Below are positions 52,442 to 61,231 of a DNA stretch of 64,000 bases, in pieces. Each line of letters starts with the position of its first letter. The stretch's first letter is position 1. The notes beneath the pieces are model-generated. The model ran no database searches and was not told the origin of the DNA. It was given only the letters and a program-made list of their open reading frames with translations. A program made the translations under genes and the position numbers. Location of the stretch: the NCBI GenBank assembly GCA_016946835.1, contig JACVTC010000007.1, forward strand, positions 2,245,001-2,309,000, in the 5' to 3' direction. Source of the stretch: Neocallimastix lanati (nom. inval.). Its lineage: Eukaryota > Neocallimastigomycota > Neocallimastigomycetes > Neocallimastigales > Neocallimastigaceae.

Positions 52442-52806
52442 AAAACTTTAAATTAAAATAACTTATTTATTATAAAAAAAAAAAGTGATAATATGAATAA
52501 TAATAAAAAATTTAATTAAATTATTGTTCCTTTATAAATAATTATAAAATAAATATATAAAAATTAAATAATTAAATAATTAACTAATTAATTAATTAAT
52601 AATAATAATAATTGAAAAAATAAAAATTAAATATATAATTATATGATTTGATACTTTTATATTTATCCTCAACTTAATTTTAATTTCAAATAACATGTAT
52701 TTCATTTAATTTATTTTTTATTTTTTATTTTTTTTTTTTTTTATTACTTTATTATTACTTTTAACCTCTTTTTATTTATATTTTATATTGCCATTTATTT
52801 TATTTT
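50484..52806. other. AT-rich tract; no supported gene
   Basis: (ATT)n and AATAAT blocks to 51250, homopolymers at 52128-52160 and 52419-52440. 51350-51380 is the partner of the copy at 7991-8022. Possible short exons on the minus strand (NIKSRIHRVKNF near 52035; YEDSILSYIRSIVYF and a stop near 51790) have plausible borders but do not join in phase. Confidence 0.4.
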
Positions 52807-52823
52807 TGTTTTAATTTTATTTT

Positions 52824-52950
52824 TTTTTTTTATTTTATAGACTGAAGACTTTGGTCTTCCCCATATAGTAATATGGGTGTATAACTGCCATACCAGTACG
52901 GCGTCGGCGCTCTCAACTCCCCATAAGCAAAGAAACTCCATATAGAAGCA
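52824..52950 (-). mobile_element. SINE-like retroposon C, 5'-truncated (minus sense, 17-bp target duplication)
   Basis: A 127-bp island of balanced composition with an A-rich tail on the minus strand (poly-T at 52824-52831). It is bounded by the perfect direct repeat TGTTTTAATTTTATTTT at 52807-52823 and 52951-52967. On the minus strand it contains GAGAGCGCCGACGCCG and TGGTATGGCA, the same block as in insertion B. Two hairpins are visible: GAAGAC/GTCTTC and CCCATAT/ATATGGG. Confidence 0.65.
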
Positions 52951-53844
52951 TGTTTTAATTTTATTTTATACCTATTATTTTTTTATTTTTTAATATATTC
53001 TACATAAATTTCAATTTTTTTTTTTTTTCCATTTAAAATATAAATCATATGATTTAATTAAAAAAAAATTAATTCAAAATTTCTAAAAATAGTAAAAAGA
53101 AAAAAAAATATGTTTTTCATTTCATTTAATTATAATATCAGTTAAACCTAATCCTATGTAATATGAAGGTTGAAAAAAAAAATTTTTTTTTTTATTAAAT
53201 GTAATAGTATAATCGAATATAATATGTATGTACATATATTATAAGAAAAAATAATAGATACTTATGGATACATAACAGTTTCTCCAGATAGTATAGAAAG
53301 TGTGTATTAATAGTAAAGAAAGTATGGATTGTATAAATAGATAATTTTGATTAATAGGAATAGTAAAAAAAAAAAAAAAAAAAAAAAGAGTAAATAGTAC
53401 GAATAAATAGTATATAAATAAATAATACGGATAATATGAAAATTAAAAAAAGTATATACTTTAAATAATAAATAATATATAATAATATATATATATATTT
53501 AAAAAATATTTTAAAAAAAAAAAAAAATTTTTTTTTTTATTTATTATGTTTTAATTCAAATTTTATAAACTTTGAGTTAAAAAAGAATATATTTGTAAAT
53601 AAATAATACTAATAAATAATAACTATAATTTAAAAAAACAATAATATATATATAACTTTATATATACATATAACTTTAAATATTAATAATTTAAGGGATA
53701 AAAAAAATATAGTATTATAGCTTTATTGGTTTATTAGAAGAAATTAAAAACAATTTAAACTAATTATATAAATTAATAGTTAATATTGATAATTTTAATG
53801 ATTAATTAGAAAATCGAGATTATCTTTTTGATAAAAATTTAAAA

Positions 53845-54060
<216 letters not shown>

Positions 54061-54104
54061 GGAATAGTGAGTAATCTTAATATTAATAATAACTAATTTT
54101 TTTC

Positions 54105-54135
<31 letters not shown>

Positions 54136-54789
54136 TTTTTTTTTCATTTTATCATTTTACTTTATTTTATTTATTAATTTTATTTTATTTTTATTTTTTT
54201 TTTTTTCCATTTTACTTTTTTTTTATTTATTTATTTTTTTTAGTTTATTTTGATTCCGCTATTCATAAGTTTACTTCTTCAGGAGTTATCTCACTTTTTT
54301 TTTTTTTTTATATTCTTTTATTTTTATTTTTTATTTTTATTTATAGGTATAATAATATATATATATATATATATTTTTTTTTTTTGGAAGTCTTATTGTA
54401 TATATAACTATCAAATTTCTGGGGGTGTAATAATTAACTAACTAATTATATAAATAAATAGTTACAAAAGCTATTTTGACTTTCTATATAAGATAGACCT
54501 ATTTATTTATATATTTAATAATTATTTATTAAATAATTATATATTCATTTATTAATTTATTAATCCAAAAAAAAAAAAAAATCTTTAATTTTTTTTTATA
54601 TTTTATTCGTTTTTTTTTTATTTTATTTTATTTTTATATAGAGTAATATTAAATATGATAACATTTATTGTTATTGGAACAAGAATAAAACAAACAAACC
54701 AACAAAAAATTATTATTAAATTAAATAAAATAATATTAGGCTTATATATATATAAATCTCAGGTTTTTGTTTGCTAAACCACCACACTA

Positions 54790-55320
54790 TTACAAATACT
54801 ATTACTACTACTACTACTACTCTTGATACTCGTACAACAGTTACTAACTCTTATTATTATTATTATTACTATTATGATTAATACTACTACTAACATTACA
54901 CTTATTTACTTATTATTCTTTATATTATTATTACTATCACTACAATTACAACTAATACTACTACAACTATTCTTACTATTCTTGCCACTCATACTACTCT
55001 TACTGTTCATACTACTACCAATGCTACTACTACTACTACTACTATTATTATTATTATCATCATTATTACTACTACTACACTTACTATTCTTACTATTCTT
55101 ATTATTCCTTCTCTTACTACTACTTTTACTCTTACTAGTATTATCACTATTGCTAGTACAATCATTATTACTACCACTACTAACTATAATTACCACTAAT
55201 AATTGTTACTAATTACTATTACTACTACTACTACTAATATTATTATTATTACTATTACTTATTAGTATTACTATTATTACTACTAATTGTTATAATATTA
55301 ATAGTAATAATTATTATATA
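54790..55320. repeat. Imperfect (ACT/TAC)n trinucleotide tract
   Basis: Three-base periodic sequence (ACT, ATT, ACA, CTT variants) on the plus strand, open on both strands for over 90 codons (Ser/Asn/Lys-rich on the minus strand, Leu-rich on the plus). The mixture of units makes a real low-complexity Ser/Asn protein segment on the minus strand possible. No flanking exon of a recognisable gene was found, so I leave it as repeat. Confidence 0.75.
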
Positions 55321-55379
55321 ATACTTTTTTTTTTTTTTTTTTTTTTTATAAATACAAATCCATTAATTTCTACTTTTAT

Positions 55380-55530
55380 TTTTTTTCCCTCTCCATTCTT
55401 CTCTCTCCTCTTACAAGGTTGGCTATGTATTCATTTCCTTACATGACCCTTTTTATCTGTCAAATTTATGGGTTATTACTTGCTGATTATCATATTCAAA
55501 GTCAATCAAGGAATGATCCATTTTTTTTTT
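55380..55530. other. Balanced-composition island, possible exon or relic
   Basis: Open on both strands. Plus: LAMYSFPYMTLFICQIYGLL then ADYHIQSQSRNDP. Minus: HSLIDFEYDNQQ up to a GTAATA donor. The IDFEY string resembles a choline/ethanolamine kinase motif, but nothing else supports that. No neighbouring exon joins either frame. A second such island, 55915-56060, contains CAGTTGGTTGGTCGGTTGAA and ends at a poly-A/poly-T junction. Confidence 0.3.
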
Positions 55531-55592
55531 TTAATTAATTATTTATATATTTGTTATATTCATTTATTTTATATTCTTACATATATTTAGAG

Positions 55593-55639
<47 letters not shown>

Positions 55640-55714
55640 TCTTTTTCAAATTGATAATTGAAAATCATAGATAAATATCAATGTTTATATATTGATAACT
55701 ATTTCATCATCAGT

Positions 55715-55915
55715 GTTACTATAATAATAATTATAATTATTATTATTACTATTAGTGCCACTACTACTACTACAATCACTATCATTATTATTATCAGTCT
55801 TTATTATTATTACTATTAGTACCACTACTACTACAATCACTACTACAATCACTATCATTATTATTATCAGTCTTTATTATTATTACTATTAGTACCACTA
55901 CTACTACAACTGCTA
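55715..55915. repeat. Tandem repeat of about 60-75 bp, three copies
   Basis: Units of CACTATCATTATTATTATCA, GTCTTTATTATTATTACTAT and TAGTACCACTACTACTACAA, with an extra CACTACTACAAT in the middle copy. Confidence 0.85.
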
Positions 55916-56576
55916 TCCATCACAACCCTATTTACTATCTACAAAGGACCAGCTTTAGTAAGTTTCAGTGCAGTTGGTTGGTCGGTTGAACCATTGGTCA
56001 GCTTCATTTAATTGGTCTGTCTATCTCATCTCAATATCATTATTCCATTCATTTCATGGGTTACCGAGAAAAAAAAAAATTTTTTTTTTTATTTTCCTTA
56101 TTAAATTAGTGATTAAATTACTTCTACTTTACATAAATGGTTATTCAATTGATTTTTAATAATTATATATATTTTAACTACCTCTTATAAATTTGGTAAA
56201 ATATATATATATATTTTTTTTTAAATATTTTTAATGTTAACTAACTTATTTCAAATGAATATTGATTAATGTTATAAAAATAGAATTAGAATTGTTTAAA
56301 AACAATTGCTTTTTTTTTTTTTTTTGATTAAATTAATAATCAAATAAAATCAAATAAAATCAAATAGAATCAAATAAAATCAAATAAAAAAATAAAAAAT
56401 AAAAAATAAAAAAATACTATTGTGGCATTGAAGTACATAAAATACAACATTTATCCCTTAATATATTACATACATATCTATATACACTTCAATGTATACA
56501 AAAATTTTACCCAGATATGCATTTTCAGATATAGGATTAATTCTATCTAAAATTTTTTAAGATTCTATAAATAATA

Positions 56577-56999
56577 AAATAAATAAATAAATAATAAAAT
56601 AAATAATAAGATAAATAATAATATAATTAAATAAATAATAAAATAAATAATAAAATAAATAATAAGATAAATAATAATATAATTAAATAAATAATAAAAT
56701 AAATAAATAAATAATAAAATAAATAAATAAATAATATAATAAAATAAATAAATAAATAAATAAATAATAAAATAAATAATAAGATAAATAATAAAATAAA
56801 TAATAAGATAAATAATAAAATAAATAATAAGATAAATAATAAAATAAATAATAAGATAAATAATAAAATAAATAATAAGATAAATAATAAAATAAATAAA
56901 TAAATAAATAAAAAATAAATAAATAATTAATAAAATAAATAATAAGATAAATAATAATATAAATAAATAAATAATAAAATAAATAAATAAGTAATAAAA

Positions 57000-57032
<33 letters not shown>

Positions 57033-57090
57033 AATTAATTAATTAATTAAATAATTAAATAAATAATTAAATAAATAATTAAATAATCAA
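56577..57090. repeat. (AAATAATAAAAT)n minisatellite
   Basis: AAATAATAAAATAAATAAT and AAATAATAAGATAAATAAT variants alternate regularly around 56770-56890, merging into (AAAT)n. 56076-56576 to the left holds (TCAAATAAAA)n and AT-rich sequence. Confidence 0.93.
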
Positions 57091-57379
57091 TAAATTTATA
57101 ATTTTATTATTAACAATCAAATATGTAACCTTTTTGAAAAAAATTAAATATTATTTTTAATCTTCGATAATAAAAGTTTTATCAAAAATATATATATTTA
57201 TTACATTTTACTTTATTATTTATGTTAAATAGTTTTTTTTTTTTTTTTTTGTTTTGTTTGTTTGTTTTTGCTTTTAATTTAATATTTTAAATAATATCTA
57301 TGGGAATATCTTTGATAAATTATACCATAAAAGTGAAATGTCTAGCATTTTGGAAAAGTTGCCATTCGCAATGCGGCGC

Positions 57380-57383
<4 letters not shown>

Positions 57384-57411
<28 letters not shown>

Positions 57412-57944
57412 CGACCGTAGCAGGATTTCTCCCCAGCTGTACATCTTGTAGACACACAATGGTTTATAACTAGAGCCCTTATCTAACTTCCTACTTTAGT
57501 AGGTGGTCCCGTCCCTGCTGGACTGCCTTACAGTTACTCTGCATTGGCGCTCCTTACCCAAGTATAATTACTGCTTGTCATTGTACGATAATCTTACAAT
57601 TGGGTCTTGCAGCCACAATCTCCGGGATCACGTGACAACCGCTCCATAACATACCTATAAGTAAGGATAACTAAATTTTCATATGTCACCATATGTTGGG
57701 TATCTCCTCTTAAGAAACTTTGCCATACACACTCAACCCTCTCAGGCCTGCAAGAAGTGTAAATCGATGAAAGTTGAATTAGAGATATAGGGGGTATCAA
57801 ATGGGTATAATACTTACCTGAAAACCCTAACCACCTAATAACGAAAAACCAGTGGAAAAAACGCTATAGGCATAGGGAGGGGTCGAACCAGGAACCTTAT
57901 GCTCTCAAAGCTTACGCCTTAACAGCCAGGATAAAACCTGGAAC
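57384..57944 (-). mobile_element. SINE-like retroposon A, full-length (tRNA-derived head, 12-bp target duplication)
   Basis: A 561-bp island of normal composition. On the minus strand it begins with a tRNA-like head carrying box A (TGGCTGTTAAGGC, 57922-57934) and box B (GGTTCGACCCC, 57888-57898), the internal RNA polymerase III promoter. It ends in about 26 A residues (poly-T at 57384-57409). A perfect direct repeat TGCGGCGCTTCT flanks it at 57372-57383 and 57945-57956. The insertion site itself lies in a decayed MULE-like end (GTGAAATGT, GTTGCCATTCGCAATG). The head does not fold as a complete functional tRNA. The 68-codon reading frame inside is incidental. The element would need a LINE reverse transcriptase in trans. 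Confidence 0.85.
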
Positions 57945-58459
57945 TGCGGCGCTTCTATTGATAAGAATGTACTAAATAATGCATTCTTAATTAAATCTAC
58001 GATTTATTTCTAATACATTATGTGTACATTATTATTTTTGTACTTTAATAAATTTTTAAATTCAAAGATTAAAAATTAGATCAAAAATTATATTAAACTT
58101 TATAATTTTTATATTAAATCTTATATTAATAGTAATATTTTTATATATTTAAAACTTATATTAACAATATTAATAATAAATCTTATTTTTTTATTTTTAT
58201 ATTAATAATGAAAATTTGTATTAATAATATTTTTATATATTGATAATTAAAAATTTATATATTATATTTTAACTTTTATTATAAAATTTTATATCGAAAT
58301 GTTTTATTTTATATTGAAAAATATTTTATTTTATTAAAAACCTTTATATTAGAATAGTATTTTTATTTTTATTTGAATATTTTAACAGATTGTAATAAAA
58401 ATTTTAGCCAATTAAATAAATTCTTATTAGTAATATTTTAGATATTTTTAAATAAATAA

Positions 58460-58512
<53 letters not shown>

Positions 58513-58603
58513 TTTTATTAATATTATAAATGTATTTTATTTATATTGTTATAATTAAATTTTATATAATTAATTATAAAAATCAATTTAAATTTAATAG
58601 TTT

Positions 58604-58638
<35 letters not shown>

Positions 58639-59049
58639 AATAAAATGTAATTTAGTGGCAAGAACAACTTTTATGCCTTGAAAAAAAGTATAAATAGTTG
58701 TAAATTTTGCTACTAATTTTTAAATATCATCAAAAAAAATAAAATAAAATAAAATAAAATAAAATAAATTTATAAATAAAAATAATAAATAAAAAAATAA
58801 AATTTGTGTTTCTTACTTTATTTTTATTTAATTCTCTAAAACCTTAACATTTATATGGTGGAGATATCGGGGAATTAAATAGAAATAATAGTAAATAACA
58901 TAGATTTTTTTTTTAATTTTTTTTTATTTTATATTGATAAACAAGTAAGTCGTTAATCCTTTGATTAACCTATGGCGCTTGTTTGATATATATATAAAAA
59001 AAATTTTTTTTAAATAAGTAAAATTAAGATTCAAAAAAAAAACAAATTT
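57945..59049. other. AT-rich spacer left of the Ty3 element
   Basis: Long poly-A tracts at 58463-58510 and 58611-58636, an (AAAAT)n run at 58739-58767, otherwise AT-rich sequence with no supported gene. Confidence 0.6.
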
Positions 59050-59865
59050 TGTAAAATTATAACAAGGAGCGGATAGAGCTCATACACAGTGTATTCTCAG
59101 ATAGCAACAAATTAACTCTATTCATAGTAGGTTATTGAATAGTAGTTAATTTGGAGATTAATTGGAAAGTAGACGAAGGTATTTGGTTACCGACCCGGTA
59201 ATAATAGTTCAGCCTTCAACGTTTCAACACACGAAGGTGCGGGTACTTTCCAAGCACTGGCGAATAAGGAGCTTACGTCACCGAAGGCGTAAGATTGTTT
59301 TTTTTATATATATTTTTTTTACTTTTCTTTGTGCTAGTTATAAGGCACTTTATTATATAAAGTATCAGACTTTGGCTAACTTCGCCATTTAAATTTTTTT
59401 TATTTTTTTTTATTACTGATACTTTATTTGTTATATAATTCCTGTAATAGAATCTTAATTTACTTTGAAAATATTGTGTTTTTAGTTAATTTTTATTAGT
59501 TAATAAAAATATTATTGAATACTTTTAAAATTTTTTTTATTCCGTACATAGATTATCGGATTAAGTTTATCCTACATAGTAATTGGGCTAGTAGGCTCTG
59601 AACTGCTATATTTTATATTGAATATAGTAATCGTGGCACACGCGTGGCATGACATCATTAGGTAAGCTGCACGTCAGACAGTGTGTACTATCAGATTGTA
59701 CGACAATAAAGATTATTTTTTGTGTTTAATAATTATAATTAATTAATAATTTTATTAGCTATAACAATACAATATTTATCGTTTAAAAAGAAAAATTTTT
59801 GAAAGGTGAAAATAATAAATAAAACTTTGCTTCTAAATTTATTACTACAAATATACTAAATTACA
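59050..59865 (+). repeat. Probable 5' LTR of the Ty3/gypsy element
   Basis: Starts TGTAAAAT and ends AAATTACA, a nearly inverted terminal pair with TG...CA edges. It sits directly upstream of the gag leader and contains a stretch of clearly higher G+C (59060-59300 and 59590-59705) and a polyadenylation-type AATAAA at 59705. The 3' LTR is outside the window, so the borders cannot be verified by comparison. The 76-codon frame at 59162-59392 is probably not a gene. Confidence 0.4.
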
Positions 59866-59874
59866 AAATTCAAG

Positions 59875-60140
59875 TGGTCGATAAAGATTTCGAGCTTGAA
59901 AAATATTCTATTAAGTTGTCGATAAAGATTTCGAACTTAAAATTATTCTATTAAGTTGTCGATAAAGATTTCGAACTTAAAATTATTTCATTGAATTGTC
60001 GATAAAGATTTCGAACTTAAAATTATTCTATTAAGTTGTCGATAAAGATTTCGAACTTAAAATTATTCTTAAAAAAGTAGTCGAAAAGAACCTCGTGCTT
60101 TATAATTTCTACTAAGTTGTCGATAAGGATTTCGAGCTTA
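59875..60140 (+). repeat. Seven 40-bp tandem repeats in the Ty3 leader
   Basis: Units begin T(T/G)GTCGATAAAGATTTCGA and continue with ACTTAAAATTATTCTATTAA. Copies start at about 59875, 59917, 59957, 59997, 60037, 60079 (diverged) and 60118. The first copy starts TGGTCGATAAAG ten bases after the proposed LTR end, where a primer-binding site is expected. They lie in the untranslated leader before gag. Confidence 0.85.
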
Positions 60141-60325
60141 TACTTACTAAAGAAAGCAAATAAAATTATTATTTTCAAAAATTACTAAGATATATTGTTT
60201 TAAAATTTGATTCGATATTAAATTACTTGTTAAATTATATTTTTAAAGTTGGACTTTCAAATTTATTCGTATTTAATAACCTCGTTAATTTATAATAAAA
60301 AAAAAAATTATTAACTAAAAACGAA

Positions 60326-61231
60326 ATGTCTACTAAAAGTACTTTAAGTTTTAAAGAATTAAAGAAAGAATTACGAGACATAGTGAAGCTTAGCAAGGAC
60401 AATTTAGATATAAAGTCCTGGGCTACTGAATTAAAACTTTGGATCAAGATACAAGGTATCACAGATCCGGAAACAATATTTAATGCTTGTTTACTTACCA
60501 GCTCTGGTGAAGTACAACGCGTTATTGAAGATTTGGGAGAAGATAGTGATGATGAAAGTGATGATTCATCAGATGAAGAAGAAGATGATGAAGAAGAAAA
60601 TGTTGATGATGATAAATTTCCTTCTCTTGAAAAAATTATTTCAAGTCTTGAAAATTTTTACGGTATTAAAGAAGACCAAAATTTACTTCTTAAAGAACTT
60701 CGTGCAATGCGAATTAAAAGAAACGAAAAGATTAAAGACTTTAATGTAAGATATAGAACTTTGTACACTAAACTTGATAAAAAGAGAAGAAAGCGCATTG
60801 GTGTACTAGATTATATTGATTCTATTCAAAATAATTATGAAGCCTGGAAGAAATTATCCCTTAAAGATGATATAAGTATGGAGAAAGCTTTCAAAATTGC
60901 CGAGAAAGTAGATAGACTTTCTGTAAGGAACAATAATATTAATACCTATAATGTTAATAATTCCCAGCATAATCAAAATAATCAAAACAGTACTACTTCA
61001 AGACTTTATCCTAAAAGAAGAAACGAAACTTTCCAAACAAGTCAAACAAATAATAAACTGAAACCTCAAGATATTATAGAAGAATCAACCCAGAAAATGA
61101 GAAATTTATCCGTTAAAACTTGCTTCTTCTGTAAGGAAGAAGGTCATTACTCATACTATTGCCCTCAATTAAATAAGATTATGGAAAAAAATAAAAAAGA
61201 AATATATTCCAAAAAGTCTTTAAACTTCTAA
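60326..61231 (+). CDS. gag: Gag of Ty3/gypsy retrotransposon
   Basis: 301 codons from the first ATG after the leader to TAA. Residues 1-70 are basic/helical (SFKELKKELRDIVKLSKDN). Residues about 73-97 form an Asp/Glu-rich block. Residues 100-190 carry the retrotransposon Gag core with basic helices (LRAMRIKRNEKIKDFNVRY). An Asn/Gln-rich linker follows at 200-225. A CX2CX4HX4C zinc knuckle (CFFCKEEGHYSYYC) occupies residues 266-279 and should bind packaged RNA. Gag would assemble into cytoplasmic virus-like particles. The frame is intact. The 3' end overlaps the pol frame and carries the frameshift signal, so most ribosomes should stop here. The two other frames across the acidic block are shadows. 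Confidence 0.9.
   Translation: MSTKSTLSFKELKKELRDIVKLSKDNLDIKSWATELKLWIKIQGITDPETIFNACLLTSSGEVQRVIEDLGEDSDDESDDSSDEEEDDEEENVDDDKFPSLEKIISSLENFYGIKEDQNLLLKELRAMRIKRNEKIKDFNVRYRTLYTKLDKKRRKRIGVLDYIDSIQNNYEAWKKLSLKDDISMEKAFKIAEKVDRLSVRNNNINTYNVNNSQHNQNNQNSTTSRLYPKRRNETFQTSQTNNKLKPQDIIEESTQKMRNLSVKTCFFCKEEGHYSYYCPQLNKIMEKNKKEIYSKKSLNF

Noticed and set aside
55470-55530. Choline/ethanolamine kinase
   Set aside because: Only a LIDFEY string on the minus strand; no Brenner or other kinase motifs nearby.
57880-57950. A functional tRNA gene
   Set aside because: Box A and box B are present, but the acceptor and anticodon arms do not pair properly and the sequence continues into a SINE body with po-A tail and target duplication.
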